From positions 250,001 to 310,000 of the forward strand of contig JACVTC010000025.1 in NCBI GenBank assembly GCA_016946835.1: a stretch of DNA of 60,000 nucleotides, read 5' to 3'. The stretch is from Neocallimastix lanati (nom. inval.) (taxonomy: Eukaryota > Neocallimastigomycota > Neocallimastigomycetes > Neocallimastigales > Neocallimastigaceae). The notes beneath the pieces were generated by a model. It saw only the letters and a program-made list of their open reading frames with translations. It was not told the origin of the DNA and ran no database searches. A program made the translations under genes and the position numbers. Positions 22,776-33,984 of this stretch are shown here, piece by piece. How positions within the stretch are numbered: position 1 is the first letter of the stretch; each line of letters begins with the position of its first letter.

Positions 22776-23597
22776 TGAATCAAATATATCCTGAAAACAA
22801 AATTATTGAAAATAAAAATCCTGAAAATCCTAAAAATCCTGACAAAAATCCTGTAAATTTTGATAAAAATCCTAAAATGAAAATAAATACAAAAATTCAA
22901 AAAAGGAATTAAAAATTTAAATAAAAAATATTTGTATATTTACATATCTACACTGAAAGAACAAAAAAAAAAAAATGGAAAATTTTAAAATAAAATAAAA
23001 TAAAATAAAATAAAATAAAAATCATTTTCACCTAAATATTATATTATTGATTCATTTTAGTTTTCATATAATAATAGGGTTATTCCATATTTTCTTTTAT
23101 TGATTTATTTATTTATATCAGCTACATGTTCAACTAAATATTCTATAAAATAAATTGATGATTTCTTTATTCTTAAAACCAAACTTTTCAGGTCTAATAA
23201 ATTAATGAGAGAGAGCAAATTCAAATATTTTAATAGTATTACATATCATATTTTTTAATTTTTTATTATTTCTTTTATCTTATTTTAAATATTTTTCTTT
23301 TTTTTTTTATTATTTTATTTTTTTTGTTTAATTTTTAATTTTTCATATTTTTCATATTTTTCATATTTTTCATTTTTCATTTTTCATTTTATTTTTTAAT
23401 TTTATTATTATTTTTGCTATTAATATTATTTTTTTTATTATTATTTTTATTATTAATATTATTATTATTTTTTTTATTATTTTTTTTATTATTTTTTTTT
23501 TATTATTATTTTTATTATTATTATTATTAATATTATTAATTTTTTATTATTATTAATATTAATATTATTATTATTTTTATTATTATTATTTTTATTT
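22776..23597. other. Gene-free simple-sequence spacer
   Basis: Holds degenerate AAAATCCTG units (22795-22880), (AAAAT)n near 22988-23020, TTTTTCATA units near 23338-23390 and long T/ATT runs up to the nuclease gene. No coding signal. Confidence 0.7.
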
Positions 23598-24768
23598 TTA
23601 ATCGTTCAATTTTTGTTTTTTGTTTATTTCATTTTCATTTAATTCTCTAAAACCTTTCATCTTCATCATCATTTGCTTCAATTCATTTATATCTTTCTTT
23701 AATATTTTTACATCTTCATCCCATTTTTTTAAATCTTCATCCTTTTTTTTTATATCTTCCTTCAATTCTTTTAAATCTTCATCCTTTTTTTTTACATATT
23801 CCTTCAATTCTTTTAAATCTTCATCCTTTTTTTTTACATCTTCCTTCAATTCTTTTAAATCTTCATCCTTTTTTTTTACATCTTCCTTCAATTCTTTTAA
23901 ATCTTCATCCTTTTTTTTTACATATTCCTTCAATTCTTTTAAATCTTCATCCTTTTTTTTTACATCTTCCTTAAATCCTTTTAAATCTTCATCCTTTTTT
24001 TTTACATCTTCCTTTAATTTTTTTATATCTTCATCCTTTTGTTTTATAGTTTCATCATTATTTTTCCTACATTCTCTTAAATATAGAAGTTCATTATCAT
24101 TTGCTATAAAATTGACAAATCTATTATAATTTTCTCCTTCCATATTTTTTTCTCTATATATTTTAATTGCTTCTTTAATTTCTGGTATTTTTATTAATTT
24201 ATTTTCTAATTCTGGTGTTAAATTGTTCTTTATTGATAAATCATTTTTTTCGTTTATTTCTTTATATTCATAATCGATAATTTTAAAAAATGCTGCCCAT
24301 AAGTTTTTATTATTTTTTTCGTCAAAATTATTAATATTGAACTTTTTTAGTTCAATTAAAAACATTTGAAATTCAGGAATATCAAATTCTTTATTTATAG
24401 GGCTCATAAATTGTACATTATTGAAGAAATTATTTGTATCATCGCTTTGATTTTTTTCATTATTAACAAAGCTTTCATTATTTTTAATATTTTCACTATT
24501 GTTATCTTTATTGTTTTTTCCATTTCTATTAAATTTATTTGGTTCAAATAGGTTATTATATAAAATATTAACTGAATAAACTCTTCCATTATCAGCATAT
24601 TGGTCTCCTCTTTCATATAAATTACGGAAAGCCATCGTTGAATTATATAAACATCGATTTAAAAAGTTTTTATCTCTATACACTTGTATTTCAACAATTA
24701 TTGTTTCTTCAAAAGTGAGAGTTTCTTCTTTTTCAATAAAAGAGTAATTATTATTACTATTTTCTTTG

Positions 24769-24799
<31 letters not shown>

Positions 24800-25217
24800 G
24801 AATTTTTTTCTTTACTTTTTTAGTTTTTTTCTTATTAATTTCAATATTAATATCTACAACTGGACTTTTTTCTTTTTTTATATATTGATTTTCGTTTTTT
24901 ATTTCAGCATTTTTAAAAATTAGTTCATCTGAATCTTCTATTTCAATATCAATAATATCTCTTAAAAATTGCTTGGTAATATTCTTATGTTTATCATTAC
25001 CAAAAATTGATTTAAATATATCATCATAGTTTTGATCAGAAATTTTCTCAGTTTTCTTTTCAATGAAATATTTAGTATTTTCAATATTATTATTATTATT
25101 ATTATCATCATTTTCAAAATTTTCAGTACTTATGTCAGAATCATATAAATATTCATTATCACTATGATTATATTCAATATTTTCATTTCTTATATCGTTA
25201 TCGTTATCCAATTCCAT
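23598..25217 (-). CDS. PD-(D/E)XK nuclease family (Rpn/transposase-like) protein with coiled-coil tail
   Basis: 539 residues from the first ATG, intact. The N-terminus is acidic and Asn-rich. The nuclease core reads NYDDIFKSIFGNDKHKNI at ~63-80, VVDINI with D122, IVEIQV with E176 and Q178, then NFLNRCLYNS and RVYSVNILYNNLFE. This is the pattern of PDDEXK_2/Rpn recombination-promoting nucleases, which cut DNA and are common in bacteria. An insert of about 45 residues rich in Lys and Asn separates the D from the E-x-Q. Residues ~395-520 are about eight 14-residue repeats (KKKDEDLKELKEDV), compatible with a two-heptad coiled coil. Bacterial ancestry by transfer is inference. Activity is unproven, but the key residues are present. 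Confidence 0.85.
23716..24050 (-). repeat. 42-bp coding tandem repeat
   Basis: About eight near-identical 42-bp units inside the nuclease gene, each encoding KKKDEDLKELKEDV or a close variant (EYV, EDI, GFKEDV). The near identity at the DNA level suggests recent expansion or homogenisation of the coiled-coil tail. Confidence 0.9.
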
Positions 25218-26594
25218 ATTTATTTTTAATTAATTGTTCTATTTTAAATTTAACAATATAATTTTAAAAACTAATTATTTTTATTAGCTTATTATAAACA
25301 ATCTATAATAAATTGTAAAATAAATTAATCATGATTAATTATTAAAACATAAATTGTAATAAAAAGTATAAATTAAAAATATATATATACATATATAATA
25401 CTTATTTAATTATTAAAATTATAATTTAAATATATGGAAATATTAATAAAATAAATCATATAATATTTAATGTAATTAAATTCTATAAAAGTGAAATAAA
25501 AAACTTTAATTATTAATAAAATTTATTTATTAATAAAATTTATTTATTAATAATTACATAAAAATAGATTAATAAATATGTGACATTGATATTAATATTG
25601 TTATATTTAATTAACCTTTATTAATATATTTTAATTTATTAAACCCAATTAACCCAGGGTCTTCTCTAAAATTACCATAAAGAAGAGTTGTTATTAGGAA
25701 ATCTTTATAATAATTTTACAAATATTAAAATAATAATAAATAAATATATATTTAAAATATAATCTATCAAAGTAAAATAATAATAAATAAATATATATTT
25801 AAAATATAATCTATCAAAGTATAATATATAATATAATATATAATATAATATATAATAAGTATATATTAAAATAATAAATATAACTATATAATTCTTAGAA
25901 TGAAAATAAGAAAAATAAAATTAAATATTTAAGAATATAATTATATATTTTTAATAATTTTATTTTGAATAATTTAACTCGATCATTAACAAAAAGTTAA
26001 AAAAAAAAATTTTTTTTTTAATATTAAATATTTCTATAAATTATTAAGTATAATTTTTTAACATTTTATCTACATATTTTATATTTTTTAAAGTTTTAAT
26101 TAAATAAATGAGTAAAAAAAGATTATAAATATTAAAAAAATTATTAATTATATATATTATTTAAAAAAAAAATCATAATTCGAGAAGTTTCATTTTTTAT
26201 ATATTATAAAGGTAAAAAAAAAAAAAATTAAAAATAAAAAATAAAAATAGGCAATTATCAGACTCAAATTGAATTAAATATTAAATATAAAATTAAAAAT
26301 AAATAAAAAAAAATAATACACATTTTATATCATTAAAATAAAAATAATACTATAAAAGTATATATTTGAAACTATTTTATAGCTTTGTTTTATTAATAAT
26401 AAAATATAATAGTATTATTTTTAATGGTTATTTTATGATAAACTAATACTAATATTATAATTAAAATATAAATACTGTAAAGTAGTAATTTAAATTACAT
26501 AAATTTTCCGAATTTCTAATAATATTACTTTTTGTTCATTTAATAAAAATGGAATTGAGAATAAAAAAGAAATTGAATAGAATAAAATAAATTC
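25218..26594. other. Gene-free A+T-rich spacer
   Basis: Contains a direct duplication of about 46 bp (near 25729-25774 and 25775-25820, both ending in CTATCAAAGTA), TA-rich words near 25820-25860 and A/T homopolymers. Nothing coding is visible. Confidence 0.65.
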
Positions 26595-26725
26595 CTTGGT
26601 AGCGTCAAACGTCAATTGAAAGAATTTCTGAGGCAGTATAATCTTGCAGATAATTTAGAATCAATAAATGGATATGACCCTCAGCATAAGCTTGAATTTT
26701 CGGGCCTTAACACGTTGGACTGATG
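26595..26725 (+). pseudogene. Short coding relic of unknown function
   Basis: One frame stays open for about 40 codons with ordinary protein composition (KRQLKEFLRQYNLADNLES, INGYDPQHKLEFSGLNTLD) and ends at TGATGA. It has no start and no recognised family. It is less A+T-rich than its surroundings, which suggests a gene fragment. Confidence 0.35.
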
Positions 26726-26898
26726 ATCTAAACATCAGTCTATAAAATTTAATCTTTAAAAATTATTTATTGAAAGTTTATTGATTTGTTGTGGATAGTA
26801 ATATATCGATTTAACTACTCCATATACCTGATCATTATGAATATGTTATATTATTATAGATATCATACTACTAGCAAAATATTTAATGTTCGAGTTAG

Positions 26899-27390
26899 TT
26901 ATGCTACAAAATGCTCTTGGTTACAATCTATCTGTTTACGGCCTCGACAACAACAGCAGATGCAAATTATAGCTAATATAGCTAGTATATCAATAACAAA
27001 TTGAACTAATAAACCAAAACCCCCACCTTCACTATCAGAAGGCCCTTCATCTTGCATATAACAAGTGTGAGCTTTGCGGAAAAATTTAGAGAAACATTCG
27101 TCATCGTTTTGACATTAGTCTCCATATGCTTTACCGCAATACATATATTATCTCCTGCAGCCTAAGTATATGTTATCACAATGCACAATCGGATTTTCGT
27201 CGTTAAAAACACAAACGCTTTTAAAACATTTATTAGATAAAAGGCGACAAAATAAGCTTTTTTTAACTTTAATTCTTCGTCTTTGGTTAGATACTTAGGA
27301 ACATCTTTGTACGATAAACTCTCACAATTAATAAAATAAATGAAAAAAATAATAGTAAATATTGCTAAAACTATTTTGTTTTGTATTGTT
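26899..27390 (-). pseudogene. Cysteine-rich single-pass membrane protein relic I
   Basis: Reading leftward: a hydrophobic signal-like segment (IVLAIFTIIFFIYFINC) with no ATG, then one frameshift into a Cys-patterned ectodomain (NKCFKSVCVFND, HCDNIYLGC, YCGKAYGD, CQNDDECF) containing two stops, a GPSDSEGGG linker, a membrane helix (LLVQFVIDILAILAIICICC) and a short basic tail ending at 26899. This layout implies a secreted or cell-surface type I protein. The function is unknown. The start, one frame and two codons are damaged. Confidence 0.7.
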
Positions 27391-28324
27391 TTTTATTAAA
27401 TACAATCCTATTGTATATTTATTAATCTATTGAATATTTAGATATTTATTTTTATAATAAAAATCATTTTATTTATAATATAGTATATACTTTAATATAT
27501 ATATTTAATTATATTTAAATATAATATTTTAAATATTTTTTGCTTTAATTTTTTTTGTTAATTATAATGCATGCAATTTTACTTATTAGAAATGTAAACC
27601 ATAAAATAATTTTAGATATTATATATTACCATAAATGGAACATAAATATAAATAGTAAGTTAATTTTAATATTATTTATCATAGATAACATAAACAAATA
27701 CAAACCAAAAAAAAAAATAAATAGGAATTTTTATATATATATTATTTATTTTCTATATAACAAAAAATTTATATATATTTTTTGAACTTTAAAATTTTAA
27801 TTTTTTGCATATTTAATTTACACCGAAAAATTGGAAAATAAATTATAAATACTATTCTACTTATTATAATTTAAACAATATACAATATATTTAAAATAAT
27901 TAACTATTTATTAAAATTTAAATTTTAATTATTAATATAATTTTAATTTAATAATTAATTTCTCCACTTCTCTTAATATTACTCAATTACTAATTACTTT
28001 GTTTTTCAATTTGTTAATTTTAATGATGTTTCAGTAATTATTATTCATATTAAATATATTAAATATATAATTAATTAGATTTCAATAATAAAATTTATTT
28101 ATTGCATATATAATTTTATATGTTTTATATATTGAAATCTAATTCTGAGTTCTTTTCAAACATTGGATAATTTATTTATTAAAAAAAAAAAAAAAAAAAA
28201 AAATAGTCCATTCATTGGGAATTGGATATGAATACTTTTTTTCAAAACCGTTAATGTATGTAATTAATTCCTTGTTTATATGTGATACTGAATTATCTAT
28301 GAAATTAGTGAAAAATCCATTGAC
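27391..28324. other. Gene-free spacer
   Basis: Irregular A+T-rich DNA with an A-run near 28181-28203. Small open frames here (for example at 27555) are Ile/Asn/Lys-rich and look like composition artefacts. Confidence 0.65.
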
Positions 28325-28740
28325 ACCATGTCAATGAAATGTATCTTTGTCATTCAATTTATACTTGTAGAGATCTCAAGGGTTCGTATACTCTATTTAC
28401 GTGATGTATTGAACGATTGCATGAAATTTTTAAAACATTCATGGAAAAGAAAACAATTATTGTTAACATTTCAAGGGAACCAGATAAAGTTGAATCATCA
28501 AAAGTACCTGATTATGAGCTTGGTTGTGAACTTGAAAAACAAATAGTTTTAGATGAAACCGTATTTGAAGGTAGAAAACGTAATGAATACTTTTATAACA
28601 GTAAAGAGTTTCCAACTCTTAAGGATGCACAGGGTAAAATAGTTATCCTAACTAATTGGGAACTTACCTATTGAGACAAGATTAAATACAGTAAATATGG
28701 TAAATATACATTAGGAATTCCAACTCGTGTTCCTACTGAA
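28325..28740 (+). pseudogene. PI-PLC X-domain-like phosphodiesterase relic
   Basis: Pieces in alternating frames match the second half of a bacterial-type phosphatidylinositol-specific phospholipase C X domain: MYLCHSIYTC (His region), DVLNDCMKFLK, then EKKTIIVNISRE, NEYFYNSKEFPTLKDAQGK and IVIL. At least two frameshifts and a stop after NWELTY. The N-terminal half with the first catalytic His is not visible. Such enzymes cleave phosphoinositides; this copy cannot be functional as read. Confidence 0.6.
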
Positions 28741-28859
28741 AATGCGTAATTGTATAGAGTATTGTAGTATGGTTACTACAAGGAAGTACTGCAAACTTTT
28801 ATAATCCATTCAATAAACATCTTCTCACTCTCAATTTTACAAATATTATAAAAGCATAT

Positions 28860-29240
28860 TCATTCTTCATATCTTTTACTTTGTTGGGTACAAATTTTGT
28901 TACAAATATTGGAATAGCATTCATCATAACTTTTACAATGATAACCCCCCTGCCTTACCGCAATGCATAAAAACGAACTTTCTTTTATAAAAAGAAAACC
29001 AGGAACATAAGTGTCATCGCAGTGAATTATCGACTCATCGTCATTATAGGTACAATGCTTATTTGTGCATATAATGGACAAGCAATCGGAATCAGCATTA
29101 CACTCTATACTATCGCAAATATTATACTTCAATTTTAACTTATCGTAGTTTTTGGCAATATATCTCGTTACATTACCATTTTTATATCATCAGTTACACA
29201 TGAATCTCCTTCTAATTTACCACAATGCATATAATTAAGA
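28860..29240 (-). pseudogene. Cysteine-rich protein relic II
   Basis: A 90-codon open part (28860-29132) carries paired C-x2-D-x2-C-x-S motifs (CNADSDCLSIICTNKHC; CKSYDECYSNICNKIC). To the right, a separate frame gives MHCGKLEGDSCVTDD, the same module as in relics I and III. Signal peptide and membrane helix are not seen. Same family and strand as its two neighbours, so a decayed local gene family. Confidence 0.6.
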
Positions 29241-30374
29241 AATTGTTAAATATATTTAAAAATTTCCAAAAATAGAAAAATGGAAACTTTAATTAATATG
29301 GAATTCAGTTTAGAGTTTTTAAGTAACACAAAAATTATTTTTGTAGTTTAATCTTTAAAAATTTAAGTACATAAAAAAAAAATACTAAAAATTGAAAAAG
29401 ACTTGCTGCTAGTGTGAGTGGAGAATAAATTTATTCAGATAATATTTGGTCCAATAATTTATGCTATTACAACTTACAACATAAAATTATGTTAATTAAT
29501 TTTATTTATTATATTAATATTATCATTACTATAACTATAGAATAAATAACAATATAAAAAAAAAATCCAATTATTAATAAATTTAATTAGATAAATAAAA
29601 TTTAATAAAATTTTTATATTCAAATTTGGACAAATAAAGATTATTATTATTATTATTATTTTTTTTTTTTTAAATTTTATGTTGTAATTTAGCATTTTCA
29701 ATGTAATTTTTGTTTTAATTTTAATTTATAAATATTACGCATATCTACAATATATTTTAATGGTTTTAGAATAATTTATTTTTTTTTATGTATAACTTAT
29801 AATAATTAAATTTTCTGTAATATAAAAATATAATTCAATATACATTTATTATACTATAATTACTAATATTTTAAATTATAATTAAATTTAAATATATATA
29901 TATATATATATATTTTTTTTTTAAAATTTAGAAAGAATTATGTGTAAAGAATGTAAAGAATTCGAAAATAGAAATATTATTTAAAGCTTTAAAGCTATCT
30001 TAAATAATTTTTGTTATATTTAATATAAAAATTATTTAATTTTTTTTTTTTTTTTCACATAAAAATTCCACTAATTTTACACACTTTATATACAAAAATT
30101 AACACTTTAACAATAAATTCCATAATTAAAAATAAATCTTTTGAAAATTAGATATTAGTTGAAAACATATACGTTTATTTATTAAATAATAAAACTAAAC
30201 TTCGAATTAATTGAGGCTATAAAAATATATTTAGATTAAGTAAACCTTCAACTCCATATTACGAATGTTTAAAGTAGCTTAAGTAATTGGTCTATGGTAC
30301 AATTCTATAAAGTTTTAAAAATGTTACACATATGAATACTAATATTTCAGCCTTAATATTTATATAACCAAATC
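29241..30374. other. Gene-free spacer
   Basis: A+T-rich, with a (TTA)-type run near 29641-29665 and a (TA)n near 29897-29912. No coding signal. Confidence 0.65.
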
Positions 30375-30890
30375 GATAATATAATAAAAGTCGTCACTAC
30401 TGAGAAGAATACAATCTTTTTACGGTTCTTAGGCTGGTGGATATAACAGTAGCAGTAAGATGGACATAGAATCACAAGAGCCAATACTGTTATATACATA
30501 GATAGATATACATAATAATAATTAAATTATCACTATCAGATGGACCATCTGAATACTTTACAACACTCTCCATCAATGTATAAATTATATGAACATTCAT
30601 CATCAGTTACACATGATGCCCCTTCTAATTTACCACAACGCATATAAGACTATCCCTTCCAGAACATTGTCGGCTTTACATAGATCGTATCACATTCCGT
30701 TTAAATTAACTTTGGCATTGTATCTACAAAGACCAACTAGTTGTCAAACAAATATCAGGCGTTATATTTGTAGCTTCATCTATAAAGGTACAACTACCAA
30801 ATAGATATTGAGAAGTATGAGTGCACCCTAGATATAAACATATATCCCGATAGCAATCATACTTTTTCTTTAAGTTTATCTAATGAAATT
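30375..30890 (-). pseudogene. Cysteine-rich membrane protein relic III
   Basis: Reading leftward: Cys-containing pieces (DCYRDICLYLGC, GSCTFIDEA) broken by stops, then MRCGKLEGASCVTDDECSYN at about 30560-30640, a frameshifted GPSDSDN linker and a hydrophobic segment ending in YCYCYIHQPKNRKK. The module order equals relic I. Several frame changes make it non-coding. Confidence 0.6.
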
Positions 30891-31569
30891 TGACTATAAT
30901 GGTAAGTAATAATTAATTCACTAGAGCAATTTTTTTTTTTTTTTTTTTTTTTTAACTATTATATTCAAAACAAACATTATTTTTGCAATAGTATGTTAAA
31001 TAATATTTATTTTTTAATTTAAGCATCTCTTCTATGGATTTGGTTTCGTTAGTATAGTTATGTATAAAATAAATTTCATCATTATAATTGGTAATATTAT
31101 ATGCATGCATAAATAAAGGTTTGTTCCTCACGATTCATTTTAGATAGTTAATGTTACCATTAAATAATTTATATCAAATTACAAAAAAATATTCCAATTT
31201 TAACCAATATAAAATTGAAATTTCTAATATTTAATAAACTTATTTATATTTTGTAATTTATAAGTATGAACTTTCAAGTATTAAAATAATTTTACAATTA
31301 TTAATATTTTGATGTTATTTAAATGTTATACAATTTTATTGTATATTCATTAATATGTTGGAAATTTAGATGTTATTTTTATTATTATTATTATACGTTA
31401 AATCATTCTATTTTAAACTATAGCATTATATTATGAGATATATGTAAATATATTTTAAATATAATAACTATACTCACAAAATTTTAGTTTTATTATATCA
31501 TAAAAAAATTTATTCGTGTAAATACATTTAACTCTAAAAGTTAATAGATTTTATATATTTAATGATTAC

Positions 31570-31600
<31 letters not shown>

Positions 31601-31955
31601 AAATCTTTTTATTCTTTATCAAAAATAAAAATTTATATTTACTATATTCAATTTTTTTTATAATATATTAAAATATTTAAATTTTGAATGTTAAAAAATA
31701 AAATATTATTAATTATTATTATTATTCTTTTAATGATTCTGATGGACCTTTTATATCATTATTATTTATTTTCATTTCAATTCTGCAAATTCTTTTCCAA
31801 AAGGTAATACCATAAATTATAAAACTTGAATAACCATTTTTTCATGTTTCATTTTATATTTTTTTTCTATAATTTGATTTATAGCATTTTCACATTCTTT
31901 ATGAAGAATATTATCATCACAATTTTTTGATTTACATGTTTTAACCTCAATTAAA

Positions 31956-31993
<38 letters not shown>

Positions 31994-32112
31994 CTATTAG
32001 GAAAACCAAAGTCATATCTACCTAAAATAATAAACATTATCTATTGAAATTATATAAATAAATTGAATAATTTTTATTTTTATTTTTATTCTTTTCTTAT
32101 ATATATATATAT
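30891..32112. other. Gene-free spacer
   Basis: A+T-rich with T-tracts near 30931-30953 and 31961-31988 and (TA)n near 31583-31602. Short open stretches near 31740-31960 look like remnants of a Lys/Glu-rich protein on the minus strand, but I cannot name it. Confidence 0.55.
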
Positions 32113-32355
32113 ATTATTTATTTTATTTTTTATTTTTATTTTTATTTTTATTTTTATTTTTATTTTTATTTTTATTTTTATTTTTATTTTTATTTTTATT
32201 TTTATTTTTATTTTTATTTTTATTTTTATTTTTATTTTTATTTTTATTTTTATTTTTATTTTTATTTTTATTTTTATTTTTATTTTTATTTTTATTTTTA
32301 TTTTTATTTTTATTTTTATTTTTATTTTTATTTTTATTTTTATTTTTATTTTTTT
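32113..32355 (+). repeat. (ATTTTT)n hexamer tract, about 38-40 units
   Basis: A nearly perfect TTTTTA hexanucleotide array. In frame it reads alternating Phe-Ile; the complement reads Lys-Ile. The 106-codon open frame across it is a repeat artefact. It lies 190 bp before the serine-protease frame and may have displaced its 5' end. Confidence 0.95.
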
Positions 32356-32547
32356 AAACATTTTTTTATTCCTATTTTTATAATTAATTATTAATTATTA
32401 ATCAATATTATTATATTAATTTACAAAAAAAAAAATTCTTATTATAGTGAATATTACGGTTATTCTTCCAATATAACTAATGATATTTCCTTTTCCAGGG
32501 ATAATATAAAACCTACTAATATTTTATTTAATGAAATAGATTATTCC

Positions 32548-33558
32548 ATGTCTTTAATCCAAACGAATGAAGGTTTTGGTACAGGTTTTTTTATTGAAAT
32601 TCCAATTCCATCAAAGAAAAATCCAACGTATGGCTTAATAACAAATAATCATGTATTAAACAAGAATCATCTTAAGACAGGGAAATCCTTTAAAATATAT
32701 ACGGCTCTTAATAAAAATGAATCCATTGAAATTCAAATCAATGAAGAAGATTTTGTATTTACATCTGAATTGATTGATATTACTTTTATTGAATTAAATG
32801 ATGAAATTATTGATGAGATTAAACCAAGATTTTTACATCCTAGTCCTAAAGATGCTAAAGTTAACGATTCCATTATCATTTTTCAATATCCAAATACAGA
32901 ATATTCTCTAGCCCATGGGTCTATAAAAGAAATTCATGGTTTTAATTATTATCATCAAGTATCTACCGATAGTGGATCGTCTGGTTCTCCTCTTCTTAAT
33001 GAAAAATTTGAAGTAGTAGGTATTCATAAATCAAGAAAAATTATAGAAAGTAAAGACAATGAAAACAATAACAACGACAATAAAAATAGTAATAATAATG
33101 ACGACGTAGAAATGAATGTAGCCGTCAAATATACTGAAGTAGAATTTGCCCTAAAAATATTATATAACAATAGGCATGAATATGGAATCGAAAGAGCAAA
33201 AAGATCATCAGGATTATTATATGATGAAGAAATAAAGGTATTGGAGAATTATGGACTACACTTAAAGCTATCCTTAGAAAAAATAAAAGCAATCGAAAAT
33301 AAAAAAGAAAGAAAGGAACTACACAAATTGTTTTATAAATTATTTTATTGTAAATTTTCAAAGAATGAAATATTATTTTATAGGACCAATTATGCATGGT
33401 ACCTTACTCTCCTCTCCAAAAAGAATACTATTTCGATCTCTAATGATTTAAATATTCTATTTTTTTTTTTTTTAAAAGAGTCATTTTATACCATCATAAA
33501 TTATCTCATAAAATTTTTTAAAATTCTTATTTTTTTTTTTGTAGAAAAAAATTTATAA
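32548..33558 (+). CDS. Trypsin-like serine protease (chymotrypsin fold), 5' end uncertain
   Basis: 336 residues from the first ATG. It opens with GFGTGFFI, then TNNHV (His35), ELIDITFIEL (Asp77) and STDSGSSGSPLL with the GSSGSP nucleophile Ser145, then VVGIHKS. This is the HtrA/V8-like layout used by cytosolic or stress proteases; no signal peptide is seen. A low-complexity Asn/Asp insert follows (~170-185). The C-terminal part (FYRTNYAWY) degenerates into Phe/Ile-rich sequence from T-runs, so the natural end may be earlier. In-frame codons extend upstream to about 32395 without an ATG, and TTTTCCAG (32492-32499) could be a 3' splice site, so an upstream exon may be missing. Confidence 0.75.
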   Translation: MSLIQTNEGFGTGFFIEIPIPSKKNPTYGLITNNHVLNKNHLKTGKSFKIYTALNKNESIEIQINEEDFVFTSELIDITFIELNDEIIDEIKPRFLHPSPKDAKVNDSIIIFQYPNTEYSLAHGSIKEIHGFNYYHQVSTDSGSSGSPLLNEKFEVVGIHKSRKIIESKDNENNNNDNKNSNNNDDVEMNVAVKYTEVEFALKILYNNRHEYGIERAKRSSGLLYDEEIKVLENYGLHLKLSLEKIKAIENKKERKELHKLFYKLFYCKFSKNEILFYRTNYAWYLTLLSKKNTISISNDLNILFFFFLKESFYTIINYLIKFFKILIFFFVEKNL

Positions 33559-33632
33559 TTTAAAAATAAATTTTAAGAAATAACAAAAAAAAGTTTTAAC
33601 TCTATATATTATAATTTATTAAAAATGAAGTC

Positions 33633-33923
33633 ACCGATATCGAAAATATATTTAGAAGGCCAATTTATGTGGATCATTGTACCACCCTTGTTGAAAATGA
33701 TATTTGTTATTGTTATGTGGAAGGTTGACATTTGTATAAACCACAATAAGGCAATAAATTTTCAAGTAAATATGCCCATAAGGGAGTAAGGGTGCTATTA
33801 TTGCTGGAGAAATTAATCTCACACACTGAGTCTGGAATTATTCCTGATATTACAGTTAATCCACATGTCTTTTCTTCTCGTATGACGTTGAGGCATCTGA
33901 TTGAAATGTTTATAAGGAAATGA
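33633..33923 (+). pseudogene. RNA polymerase second-largest subunit fragment (RPB2/RPC2 family)
   Basis: A single frame of 96 codons with two internal stops. The segment GNKFSSKYAHKG, then SGIIPDITVNPHVFSSRMT and LRHLIEMF, corresponds to the conserved GDKFSSRHGQKG and PDI-NPH-PSRMT-LIE block near the catalytic centre of the beta-like subunit of multisubunit RNA polymerases. Only this block is present, with no flanking exons. It could derive from the nuclear Pol gene, a cytoplasmic linear plasmid or a large DNA virus; the fragment is too short to decide. Confidence 0.75.
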
Positions 33924-33984
33924 GTGGTGGTTGATCCTCAACATTATGGAACGTTTTTTTGAGGCTCCATTGAGAGCAACGATG

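Noticed and set aside
23620-24129. Ser/Phe-rich plus-strand frame with repeats
   Set aside because: Antisense shadow of the 14-residue repeats in the nuclease gene.
26710-26745. tRNA-like anticodon arm (TTGGA, CTGATGA loop, TCTAA) with a second hairpin GACTGATG/CATCAGTC
   Set aside because: No acceptor stem, no T-arm consensus and no D-arm; the bases overlap the end of a coding-like stretch.
32063-32383. 106-codon Phe-Ile open frame and its Lys-Ile complement
   Set aside because: Produced entirely by the (ATTTTT)n array.
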